From NCBI RefSeq assembly GCF_012933445.1, contig NZ_JABBNC010000006.1, positions 186,001-250,000 of the forward strand: DNA of 64,000 bases, in the 5' to 3' direction. Each line of letters starts with the position of its first letter. Position 1 is the stretch's first letter. A model generated the notes under the pieces. That model was not told where the DNA came from. It saw only the letters and a program-made list of their open reading frames with translations, and did not search any database. This DNA is from Actinoplanes sp. TBRC 11911 (lineage in GTDB: Bacteria; Actinomycetota; Actinomycetes; Mycobacteriales; Micromonosporaceae). The translations under genes were made by a program, and so were the position numbers. Below, in pieces: positions 37,967 to 45,012 of this stretch.

Positions 37967-38524
37967 GTGAATCCGTTGGAGAGCGACCGGATCGCGCTGC
38001 GCCCGATCGAAAAAGACGATCTGACCCAGCTGGTGACCTGGTTCCAGGATCCCGAGGTGCTGCGTTTCCAGAGCAGCGGCCCGTTCATCCCGCGGTCGGT
38101 GTCCGCGCTCGCCGAGGAGTACAGCTCGGCGAGCGGGCGCCGGGACACCGACGTCTGGCTGGCCGTTTTCAGCAAATCCGAGGAGAAGGTGATCGGCACG
38201 GTCGCGCTGCAGGGCGGCGGCGGCTTCAACCGTACGGCCACCTTCATCCTCATGATCGGCCCGCCGTACCAGGACCGGGGCTACGGACTCGCGGCGACCC
38301 GGCTCACGCTGTCGTACGGCTTCAGCCAGCTGGGCCTGCACCGGATCCAGCTGGTGGTGTTCGGCTTCAACGAGCGGGCGATGAAGACGTACAAGAACGC
38401 CGGCTTCGTCGAGGAGGGCCGCGCCCGCGACAGCCTGTTCCGCGACGGCCGGTTCCACGACGTCGTGCACATGGGCATCCTCGACGAGGAGTGGCGGGCG
38501 CTCTCGGCGTCACGTGCTGGTTAA
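37967..38524 (+). CDS. GNAT family N-acetyltransferase (RimJ/RimL-like)
   Basis: A 185-residue single-domain acetyltransferase with the N-terminal ESDRIALRPIEKDDLTQLVT, FILMIGPPYQDRGYGLAATR as the acetyl-CoA-binding loop (Q/R-x-x-G-x-G/A form) and the terminal LVVFGFNERAMKTYKNAGF and EEGRARDSLFRDGRFHDVV. This is the RimJ/RimL type that acetylates small molecules or N-termini. Start GTG 37967; stop just before the topoisomerase gene with a 21-bp gap, so the two may be co-transcribed. Confidence 0.9.
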   Translation: MNPLESDRIALRPIEKDDLTQLVTWFQDPEVLRFQSSGPFIPRSVSALAEEYSSASGRRDTDVWLAVFSKSEEKVIGTVALQGGGGFNRTATFILMIGPPYQDRGYGLAATRLTLSYGFSQLGLHRIQLVVFGFNERAMKTYKNAGFVEEGRARDSLFRDGRFHDVVHMGILDEEWRALSASRAG

Positions 38525-38545
38525 CATAGGCGCCGCTAACCTGGG

Positions 38546-39568
38546 ATGATGCTGGAATTGGAGGCGGAATCCGAGGCGGAGGCGGCGGGCCTGCGGCACG
38601 TGAGCGACCTCGCCCCCGGCGTCACCCGCGAACGCCACGGAAACGACTGGATCTATCGGCGGCCGGACGGCACCGAGATCACCGACCCGGCGGACCGTGC
38701 GCGGATCACCGCGATCGGCATCCCGCCGGCCTGGAGCGACGTCTGGATCAGCCCGTACGCCGACGGCCACATCCAAGCCACCGGCCGGGATTCGCGCGGG
38801 CGCAAGCAGTACCGGTACCACCCGGCCTGGCGCGACGTCCGCGACGGCACCAAGTTCCATCGCGTCGGCACGTTCGGTCACGGCCTGCCCGCGCTCCGCC
38901 GCCGCACCGACGCCGACCTCAGCCGGCCCGGCCTGCCCAAGGAGAAGGTGCTGGCCGCGGTGCTGCGGCTGATGGACGAGACGCTGATCCGGATCGGCAA
39001 CGAGGAGTACGCCAAGCAGAACGCCTCCTACGGCCTCACCACGCTGCGCCAGGACCAGGTGAGCCTGGTGGGCGGCAGCTCGATGCGGTTCGAGTTCCGC
39101 GCCAAGTCCGGCAAGCACCAGGACGTGAAGCTGCGCGACCCCCGCCTCGCGGAGGTCGTGTGCGCGGTCCACGAGCTGCCCGGCCAGGAGCTTTTCCAAT
39201 ACCTCGACCACGAGGGCCGGGTGGTCAACATCGGCTCGGCGGACGTCAACACCTACCTGCGTACGCTGACCGGCGCGGTCTTCACGGCCAAGGACTTCCG
39301 TACGTGGGGTGGCTCGGTCACCGCCGCGGAAGCCCTGGTGCGGATGGGTCCGCCCCGGTCCGCCGCCGACGCCAGGCGCAACGTGCTCGCCGCGATCGAC
39401 GAGGCGGCCGCGAAGCTCAACAACACCCGGGCGGTGGCCCGGAGCAGCTACATCGACCCGCGCGTGCTGTCCGCGTACCCGGACGGCCGGCTCGACGAAG
39501 CGTTCGGGCAGGCCGCGCCCCGGCCCCGGCTCAAGCACGCGGAGGCGGCGGTCCTGCTGCTCGTCTGA
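38546..39568 (+). CDS. type IB DNA topoisomerase
   Basis: A 340-residue eukaryal/poxvirus-like topoisomerase IB. Conserved blocks: GNDWIYRRPDGTEITD at the N-terminus, IGIPPAWSDVWISPYADGHI and GRKQYRYHPAWRD, RIGNEEYAKQNASYGLTTLR with the catalytic Arg, FEFRAKSGKHQ with the catalytic Lys, KDFRTWGGSVTA, and the active-site tyrosine in SSYIDPRVLSAYPDG (about residue 302). It nicks and religates one strand to relax supercoils without ATP. It lies between two small surface/metabolic genes and seems intact. ATG 38546 or 38549 (MM) are equally possible starts. Confidence 0.95.
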   Translation: MMLELEAESEAEAAGLRHVSDLAPGVTRERHGNDWIYRRPDGTEITDPADRARITAIGIPPAWSDVWISPYADGHIQATGRDSRGRKQYRYHPAWRDVRDGTKFHRVGTFGHGLPALRRRTDADLSRPGLPKEKVLAAVLRLMDETLIRIGNEEYAKQNASYGLTTLRQDQVSLVGGSSMRFEFRAKSGKHQDVKLRDPRLAEVVCAVHELPGQELFQYLDHEGRVVNIGSADVNTYLRTLTGAVFTAKDFRTWGGSVTAAEALVRMGPPRSAADARRNVLAAIDEAAAKLNNTRAVARSSYIDPRVLSAYPDGRLDEAFGQAAPRPRLKHAEAAVLLLV

Positions 39569-39578
39569 CCCGCCGGCG

Positions 39579-40190
39579 TCACCGCGCGGACACCACGACG
39601 TTGTCGCGGTAGGAGCCCCGGTTGCGGTCGAACGAGCCACCGCAGGTGACCAGGCGTAACGCCGGGTAGGGGATCGGGCCGTACACGTCCTCGGTCGGAA
39701 AGCCCGTCTTCGGGTAGCGGGCGACGCGGGTGACGTGGAAGCGCACAGTGCTGCCGTCCGAGCGGCGCACGGTCACCTCGGCGCCGGGTTTGAGCTGGGA
39801 GAGGCGGTAGAAGATCGCCGGGCCGTCGCGGGCCGAGTCGACGTGGCCGAGGATGACCGCGGGGCCGGTCGCGCCGGGGACGGCCGAGCGCCCGTACCAG
39901 CCGGCCGGGGCGTCGCCGTCCAGCGGTGGCACCTGGACGGTGCCGTCCTTGTTCAGGCCGAGCTTGATCAGTCGGGTGTGGACCCCGATCGACGGGATGT
40001 CCAGGCGGGTAGGGATTCCCTTGACTTTGGTGCGGGTCGAGGCTGCCGTTCTCACCGGAGCCTCCGGGGCTGCCACGGCCGCCGGCTCCGCCTCCGGTCC
40101 GGTCATCGCGGCCACGCCGCGGGCCGTCAGCAGGCCGCCGACCAGCGCGAGAAGGACGGCCAGGGCGGCGGCGGGCGGGCGCTCGATCAA
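39579..40190 (-). CDS. class F sortase
   Basis: A 203-residue membrane-anchored transpeptidase. The N-terminal helix (AALAVLLALVGGLLTARGVA) is followed by the sortase barrel, beginning TRLDIPSIGVHTRLIKLGLN. The catalytic His is in AVILGHVDSA (about 115), the catalytic Cys in RLVTCGGSFD (residue 183), and the Arg in NRGSYRDNVVV. Class F sortases are typical of actinomycetes and may anchor proteins, though few substrates are known. ATG 40190 overlaps the stop of the upstream Ser/Thr-rich gene by four bases, which suggests a functional pair. Confidence 0.95.
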   Translation of the reverse strand: MIERPPAAALAVLLALVGGLLTARGVAAMTGPEAEPAAVAAPEAPVRTAASTRTKVKGIPTRLDIPSIGVHTRLIKLGLNKDGTVQVPPLDGDAPAGWYGRSAVPGATGPAVILGHVDSARDGPAIFYRLSQLKPGAEVTVRRSDGSTVRFHVTRVARYPKTGFPTEDVYGPIPYPALRLVTCGGSFDRNRGSYRDNVVVSAR

Positions 40191-40855
40191 GGCCGCGTCC
40201 GCGGCGGCCGGGCGGCCTTGTCGGGCGGAGCCGCGGCCGCGTCGGGCCGGCCCGTGGCCAGCCGGACGGTCGGCTGCCGGCCGCGCCGTGGCCGGGTAGC
40301 CAGGACCGCCGCGCCGACCGCCGCCAGCAGGGTGATCACGCCGAGGCCCGTGAAGATCGTGTTCTCGCCGGTGATCGAGCTGCCGCCACCGGTGTCCGCT
40401 CCCCCGCGCGGCGCGGCCGGGGTGGTCGTCGCCTTCGGGGTCGGGCTCGTCGTCTTCGTCGTCGTCGTTGTCTTTGTCGCGCTCGGCGTGCTGGCCGGCT
40501 CAGTCGCCGGGCGGCTGGTGGTGGTCGCCGGCGGGGGCACGGCGCCGCCGCTCGGGCTCGGCCGGGGGCTTTGCGCGGCGCTCGTCGTCGTACTCGGCCG
40601 CGACGTCGGCGGGTAGCTGCCGCTCGGCTTCGTGCTCGACTTCGGCGCCGACCGGCTCGGTGACGCCGTCTGCCTGGTCGCGCTCGACTCCGGCTGCTGG
40701 GCCGGCGGCTGGTCCTCGGCCTGGTCGTCGCCGCTGGTGCTCGCGCAGAAGGCGAGCAGCACCAGCGCGGCCACCACGATCACCCCCACGACCGTCCACA
40801 GGATCGCCTGCCGCCGGCGCTGATCAGTGGGGGCCCGGTGTGCGCTGTCCGACAT
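40187..40855 (-). CDS. Ser/Thr/Pro-rich double-membrane-segment protein (possible sortase partner)
   Basis: A 222-residue protein: cytoplasmic start, membrane helix AILWTVVGVIVVAALVLLAF, a ~120-residue Ser/Thr/Pro/Lys-rich stretch typical of a glycosylated stalk, GGSSITGENTIFTGLGVITL, a second membrane helix and a basic C-terminal tail (TRPRRGRQPTVRLATGRPDA). A stalk followed by helix and positive tail is the outline of a sortase substrate, but no LPxTG-like motif was found, and the tail is long. ATG 40855 is preceded by AGGAGG eight bases away. Coupled to the class F sortase. Confidence 0.7.
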   Translation of the reverse strand: MSDSAHRAPTDQRRRQAILWTVVGVIVVAALVLLAFCASTSGDDQAEDQPPAQQPESSATRQTASPSRSAPKSSTKPSGSYPPTSRPSTTTSAAQSPRPSPSGGAVPPPATTTSRPATEPASTPSATKTTTTTKTTSPTPKATTTPAAPRGGADTGGGSSITGENTIFTGLGVITLLAAVGAAVLATRPRRGRQPTVRLATGRPDAAAAPPDKAARPPRTRP

Positions 40856-41017
40856 GACCGGCACCTCCTGCGGGGGACGGTTCGTGCCCCGACAGGTTAT
40901 GGCTCCGGACGCTTCGGGCCTGTCGGATCAACGACTCCGCGCCATACGCTGGGACCCGGGACGTACCAGGGAAGGACCCTGGTGCGAGTATTTGCGCGCC
41001 GAGGCTGTGATGAACTG

Positions 41018-41677
41018 ATGAACCCTCCATACGGCTACCAGTCGCCCGTGGTGATCAGCCGCGACCGGACCCACACCCTGTTCGCGCAGACGATGGGCTA
41101 CGTGGCGCTCACCGCCGGGCTGTTCGCTCTCGGCGCGTACCTGGGCCGCAACCTCACCGGCGGCGTCGCCATCATCTCGTACCTGGCCTCGTTCGGCTGC
41201 CTCATCGGCATGCAGTTCGCGGTCCGGCGCTCGACCCAGCTCACCGTCGGCCTGCTGTGCGGGTTCGGCGTGCTGATCGGCCTGGCGATCGCCCCGACAC
41301 TCTCCTACTACGCGGCCACCGATCCCCAGGCCCTGTGGCAGGCGGGCGGCGCGACGGCGCTGTTCATCGCCGGCTTCGGCGCCGCCGGCTACGCCACCCG
41401 CCGCGACCTGACCGTGGTGGCCCGCATCAGCTTCTGGGCCCTGGTCGGCCTGATCATCTTCGGCATCGTCCTGATCTTCGTGAACATCCCGAACGGCGCC
41501 CTGATCTACTCGGTCCTGGGCCTGGTCATCTTCGCGGGGCTGACGATGGTCGACTTCCAGCGCCTGCGCCGCACCAAGGACGTCCGATCCGCCCCGCTGC
41601 TGGCCGCCTCGATCTTCCTGGACATCCTCAACGTCTTCCTCTTCTTCCTCCAGATCGTGAGCCGCTCCAGCAGATGA
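41018..41677 (+). CDS. Bax inhibitor-1 (BI-1/YccA) family membrane protein
   Basis: A 219-residue protein with seven transmembrane helices and the BI-1 pattern: DRTHTLFAQTMGYVALTAGLF, ISYLASFGCLIGMQFAVRRS, IGLAIAPTLSYYAATDPQAL, GLVIFAGLTMVDFQRLRRTK and the terminal SIFLDILNVFLFFLQIVS. Family members are calcium-leak or channel-like proteins of uncertain bacterial function. ATG 41018 starts after an AACTG site with no clear SD; upstream readings are not supported. The downstream gene at 41697 is a pseudogene. Confidence 0.92.
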   Translation: MNPPYGYQSPVVISRDRTHTLFAQTMGYVALTAGLFALGAYLGRNLTGGVAIISYLASFGCLIGMQFAVRRSTQLTVGLLCGFGVLIGLAIAPTLSYYAATDPQALWQAGGATALFIAGFGAAGYATRRDLTVVARISFWALVGLIIFGIVLIFVNIPNGALIYSVLGLVIFAGLTMVDFQRLRRTKDVRSAPLLAASIFLDILNVFLFFLQIVSRSSR

Positions 41678-41696
41678 TCTCTGGCCCGATCACCCG

Positions 41697-42078
41697 ATGA
41701 CCGACACCCGCACGGAACGCCTGGCGCACGCGATCGAGTTGCGCGAGGCCGGCCGATGGGACGAGGCTCGCGAGCTGCTCCTGGCCCTGCGCCCTGCTGG
41801 GCCTGGGCAGCACGCTGCGCGCGCTCGGCCGCGACGACGAGTCCGCCGAGATCTTCCGGCGCGGCCTCGAACGGTTCCCCGGCTATCGGTCGCTGCGGGT
41901 GTTCCAGGCGATGCTGCGCTACAACACGGGCGACACCCGCGAGGCGGTCGCCGACCTGCTTCGGGTTCTCGTCGAGTCCACATCGGACCGCGAAATCCTG
42001 GACTACCGGAGGGCCGTCACGGCGTACGCGGAAGATCTGGATCGAAGCTGGCTCGGATCGCCCAGCCGGTCAGAATAA
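41697..42078 (+). pseudogene. tetratricopeptide-repeat protein, internally deleted and frameshifted
   Basis: The first frame encodes MTDTRTERLAHAIELREAGR and WDEARELLLALR up to about 41790, then loses sense. From 41794 a different frame reads LLGLGSTLRALGRDDESAEI, FRRGLERFPGYRSLRVFQAM, YNTGDTREAVADLLRVLVES and RRAVTAYAEDLD to TAA at 42076-42078. These are the beginning and end of the common actinomycete TPR protein (about 160-170 residues), with about 45-50 middle residues and the frame lost at the junction. A single in-del of this size broke the gene recently: both remnants are well conserved. No intact paralogue is visible in this window. Confidence 0.85.
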
Positions 42079-42126
42079 CGTTCTTCACCTGCGGATATCG
42101 ACCGGATCAGCGCTAGATTCGGCACC

Positions 42127-42564
42127 ATGACCCTGTTCACCCCGCTGGACCCCGCCGACGTGGCGGTCCGGCTGCCCGCCGCGGACCTGGACCGCGCCCG
42201 CGCCTTCTGGCGGGACAAACTCGGCCTGGAGCCGGTCGAGTCGCGCCCCGGCGGCCTGCGTTACCGTTGCGGCGAATCCTGGTTCGTCATCTTCCAGTCC
42301 GGCGGCCGCGCGTCCGGCGCCCACACGCAGATGGCGATCTGGGTGCCGGAACTCGATCCGGTCGTCGCCGCCCTCGAGGAACGCGGCCTCGAATTCGACA
42401 CCCCCGACCCGATCTTCGGCCCGCCGGACGCGAACGGCGCCGTGCACATCGACGGCGCCTACCCCTCGACCGGCGCCGTCGGCGAGCGCGCCGTCTGGTT
42501 CCACGACTCGGAGGGCAACCTGATCGGCATCAGCGAACTGGTGTACGCCCCCGGCGCCGGATAG
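42127..42564 (+). CDS. VOC (glyoxalase-like) family protein
   Basis: A 145-residue protein with paired VOC halves: VAVRLPAADLDRARAFWRDK, LGLEPVESRPGGLRYRCGES, WFVIFQSGGRASGAHTQMAI and the second half ALEERGLEFDTPDPIFGPPD with HIDGAYPSTGAVGERAVWFH and DSEGNLIGISELV. Possible metal ligands (His, Glu) are present but not assignable with certainty. ATG 42127 is used. This is a different subgroup from the VOC protein at 6224. It is followed 10 bases later by the convergent zinc-finger membrane gene. Confidence 0.88.
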   Translation: MTLFTPLDPADVAVRLPAADLDRARAFWRDKLGLEPVESRPGGLRYRCGESWFVIFQSGGRASGAHTQMAIWVPELDPVVAALEERGLEFDTPDPIFGPPDANGAVHIDGAYPSTGAVGERAVWFHDSEGNLIGISELVYAPGAG

Positions 42565-42574
42565 ACGCCTCCGG

Positions 42575-43183
42575 CTATGCGTCGCGGGCACACATCGCAC
42601 ATCCCGGTACGCCGCAGCCCCGCGCCATCAACAACCGGTTCCGCTCCAGCCGCCACCGCCGCCGCTGATGCTGCCGGTATCTCCGGGTGACCGTCCACCC
42701 CGACCACACCAGCACCAACGCGAGAATCCCGAGGACAAAAGCCCATTCCCCGGTACGCGCGATCGGCACCATCACAGCCGCAGCCGCGATGCCCAGCGCG
42801 CCCGCGACCAGCGCCTTCCCGCTCGACACCGCACGGCCACCCGGACCGCTGGACGCCAGCCACGCGTCGATGACTTCCACCTCTTCGCGCAGCACCGCCC
42901 ACCCGGTCTTCTCCTCGCGCGCCGCCACCGCGGCCGCGTGCCGCTCTTCACGCCGGAACGCCTCGGCCCGCTTGGCCGCCTCGACGTTGCGGCGCTCGCG
43001 CTCGGCGTGGGCGGCCCGGCGCGCATCGAAGCCGCGACAGGCCCCGCACAGCGTCGCCCGCGCGTCCCCACGATGCGATTCGCAGAACGCCCGCCCGCAT
43101 TGATGGCACCGCCCCACCGCGAGCACGGCACAGACATCAAAGTCCGTGGACTCGCACTCGCACAGCGCCGCCCGCATCCCCAT
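42575..43183 (-). CDS. zinc-finger protein with coiled coil and two membrane helices
   Basis: A 202-residue protein starting MGMRAALCECESTDFDVCAV. The N-terminus is Cys/His-rich (C8, C10, then VGRCHQCGRAFCESHRGDAR and LCGACRG) and probably binds two zinc ions in a B-box or zinc-ribbon-like arrangement. A charged Ala/Arg/Glu coiled coil follows, then two membrane helices (SGKALVAGALGIAAAAVMVP; WAFVLGILALVLVWSGWTV) and a basic tail ending ARGCGVPGCAMCARD. No known family was recognised. The longer frame to 43447 is repetitive Arg/Ala/Cys DNA and is rejected. It is convergent with the VOC gene. Confidence 0.75.
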   Translation of the reverse strand: MGMRAALCECESTDFDVCAVLAVGRCHQCGRAFCESHRGDARATLCGACRGFDARRAAHAERERRNVEAAKRAEAFRREERHAAAVAAREEKTGWAVLREEVEVIDAWLASSGPGGRAVSSGKALVAGALGIAAAAVMVPIARTGEWAFVLGILALVLVWSGWTVTRRYRQHQRRRWRLERNRLLMARGCGVPGCAMCARDA

Positions 43184-43252
43184 GCCCACAGCCTGCGCAC
43201 GGCGCCGCCCCGTCCGCATCAGCCCTACCCCGATCGAGCGACAAACCAGCCC

Positions 43253-43356
43253 ACGAACGGCACGGCCGCGCGGGCACGGCACGGCCGCGCGGGCACGGCA
43301 CGCACGGCACGCGCGGGCACGGCACGCACGGCACGCGCGGGCACGGCACGCACGCC
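43253..43356 (+). repeat. short tandem array of GGCACG-type words
   Basis: A run of GGCACGGCACGCACGGCACG and CGCGCGGGCACGGCACGCAC units extends with 20-30 bp higher-order spacing. It is non-coding, just upstream of the zinc-finger gene's start, on the box side of composite IV. Confidence 0.8.
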
Positions 43357-43560
43357 CAGCCGGGAACAGCGCGGTGGCCGGGAATGCCATGTGCGCCAGC
43401 CGCACCCGCGTCGCGCCCAAATCGCGCGCCTTCCCCGTCATCCACATCTACGACATTTCCGATATTTGCGGTGTGGGGTAAATATTGCAGCGAGTCTCCG
43501 GGCCGACAAGGCCGTCTGGCCCGGCGGGGATGCGTTGACGAGTGTCGAATCTCCGGCTTG

Positions 43561-43756
43561 ATGTCCATTATGTGGGACAGACATCCGCTTGTTGAGACCG
43601 GCGACTACATCCTGGTCTCAGTGTCCACAACTTGGGACTCTCGTCCATCGTGGACGGACCTTTCGTCAACATTGTTCCTTTTATACCGCCCACTTTTACG
43701 GCCGAATGTGAACCTTGGAGACTTGTGGCTGATATGTGGGCGCAAGTCTCCAAGAT
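43561..43756 (-). repeat. hairpin-box composite repeat, copy IV (inverted)
   Basis: Read on the minus strand, the hairpin (43756-43712) is followed by a spacer with GGAACAATGTTGAC and then the box cluster at 43657-43561: GTCCACGATGGAC, GTCCCAAGTTGTGGACAC, GTCTCAACAAG and GTCCCACATAATGGACAT. The order equals copies I, II and V. There is no inserted element in this copy. Confidence 0.75.
43712..43756 (-). repeat. 45-bp hairpin repeat, copy IV
   Basis: On the plus strand the arms are ACCTTGGAGACTTG and CAAGTCTCCAAGAT, pairing except at the outermost two bases (the last GT reads AT). In minus-strand orientation the loop is CGCCCACATATCAGCCA, as in copy III, so the inside is conserved while the outer base changed. 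Confidence 0.92.
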
Positions 43757-43959
43757 TCGCAGAAATCCACGGATCTGGCTGCGCATTCCATAGAGCGGGA
43801 AAGCCTGCCGCGGCCGCGCGATTCATCACGATCCCCAAACACGCGGCGCGGGCGCACAGCTCGCCGTACGCCGCCACCTGCCGCCGATGCCGGCGCTTTC
43901 GACGCCCCCACCCGAAAAGGGCGACATATCTGAATCGCTCGACGGCCGGTTCCGTAGAC

Positions 43960-44165
43960 CCGAGCCTCAGACCGGCCGGGCGGCAGCCTCGGACCGGCCG
44001 GATCGCAGCCTCGGACCGGCCCGGTCGCAGCCTCGGACCGGCCGGATCAGCCCTTATCCGGCTCAGCGGCCGTTGGGCGATCAGCGGATCGCAGCCTCAG
44101 ACCGGCCGGATCGCAGCCTCAGACCGGCCGGATCGCAGCCTCAGACCGGCCCGGTCGCACCCTCA
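43960..44165 (+). repeat. 22-bp tandem array ending in the MarR gene stop
   Basis: CCTCAGACCGG/CCTCGGACCGG recurs at 43965, 43987, 44009, 44031, 44095, 44117, 44139 and 44161, a period of 22 with one interruption near 44050-44075. The last unit contains the stop codon of the MarR gene (on the minus strand GGTCTGAGG, where TGA ends the protein AAQPV). The array therefore looks grown from the gene's 3' end. Confidence 0.9.
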
Positions 44166-44609
44166 GACCGGCTGGGCCGCCGCGATCACCCGGGTCAGCG
44201 CCGCATGCACCAGACGCAAATCCTCGACCGGCATCCCCAGCCGCTCCACCACGGCCGGCGGGATCTGCTCGGCCTTCGCGCGCAACTCCCGCCCCGCCTC
44301 GGTCAGCGTGATCGCGAGGCTGCGCTCATCCGAAGGGTTGCGCTCACGCCGCAGATAACCGATTGCCTCCAAGCGCTTGAGCAGCGGTGACAGCGTCCCG
44401 GGGTCGAGCTGCAACAGCTCCGACAGCCGCCGCACGGACAACGGCGCGTACTGCCACAGGGCCAGCATGACGAGGTACTGCGGGTGGGTCAGGCCCATCG
44501 GCTCGAGCAGCGGCCGGTAGACCGCCACCACGCTGCGAGCGGCCACCGACAAGGCGAAACACACCTGCTGCTCGAGCGCGAGCGGGTCATTGTGGTCCTG
44601 GTCACTCAT
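44163..44609 (-). CDS. MarR family regulator, OhrR-like
   Basis: A 148-residue winged-helix repressor. The N-terminal redox-type cysteine is at position 17 in LEQQVCFALSVAARSV, as in OhrR, followed by GLTHPQYLVMLALWQYAPLS, the recognition region RLSELLQLDPGTLSPLLKRL and the wing YLRRERNPSDERSLAITLTE. The Tyr residues conserved in OhrR (YRPLLEPMGLTHPQY) are present. It would sense organic peroxide through Cys17 and derepress a partner gene. The only divergent partner here is a 67-residue small gene, not an ohr peroxidase. Its stop codon lies in the 22-bp array. Confidence 0.9.
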   Translation of the reverse strand: MSDQDHNDPLALEQQVCFALSVAARSVVAVYRPLLEPMGLTHPQYLVMLALWQYAPLSVRRLSELLQLDPGTLSPLLKRLEAIGYLRRERNPSDERSLAITLTEAGRELRAKAEQIPPAVVERLGMPVEDLRLVHAALTRVIAAAQPV

Positions 44610-44648
44610 TTCGTCTCTCCTCAGGCTCCCCCACTAGACTACCGATAG

Positions 44649-44675
44649 TTTGTACACCAATGGTTTGTACACCAA
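44649..44675. promoter_or_regulatory. direct-repeat operator between MarR and divergent small gene
   Basis: TTTGTACACCAA occurs at 44649-44660 and again at 44664-44675, spaced 15 bp. Each contains the near-palindrome GGTTTGTACACC around TGTACA. The site sits in the 82-bp divergent gap with the probable promoters, so it is the natural binding place of the MarR protein. Confidence 0.65.
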
Positions 44676-44691
44676 CATCCGAGGAGGGGCC

Positions 44692-44895
44692 ATGCGCGCA
44701 CGCATCCGCAAGTGGTGGCACGACACCTTCAACGACTGGGCGTTCCGCTCGATGATCGGGCCGTCGCAGACCCGCAACGCGGTGCACGGCGCCGACAAGT
44801 ACGCCCGCGACTACTGGAAGCGCGACATCGAGCAGCGCAAGCAGTTCACGCGCGAGCAGCGGGAGCGCCGCCGCCAGCAGCGAGCCGCACGCTGA
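44692..44895 (+). CDS. small basic protein, divergent from MarR gene
   Basis: A 67-residue protein: MRARIRKWWHDTFNDWAFRS, then MIGPSQTRNAVHGADKYARD and YWKRDIEQRKQFTREQRERR with a highly basic end. It has no recognised domain, signal or membrane segment, and is rich in aromatic and charged residues. AGGAGGGG lies two bases before ATG 44692. It is a likely target of the MarR-type regulator through the repeats at 44649-44675. The function cannot be stated. Confidence 0.7.
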   Translation: MRARIRKWWHDTFNDWAFRSMIGPSQTRNAVHGADKYARDYWKRDIEQRKQFTREQRERRRQQRAAR

Positions 44896-45012
44896 CGCCA
44901 GCAAAGCCGAGCCGAACCGAGCCGAAGGCTGATTAGATAGATTTAACTACATCATTGCTTAACGGGGACGCGCACGAGAGGGTCATAGCACCGCCAACGA
45001 CGGAGGTGCTTA

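Noticed and set aside
42575..43447. Longer 290-residue zinc-finger protein starting at 43447
   Set aside because: The extra N-terminal 88 residues are translated GGCACG repeat DNA (Arg/Ala/Cys periodic) and precede a good ATG at 43183.
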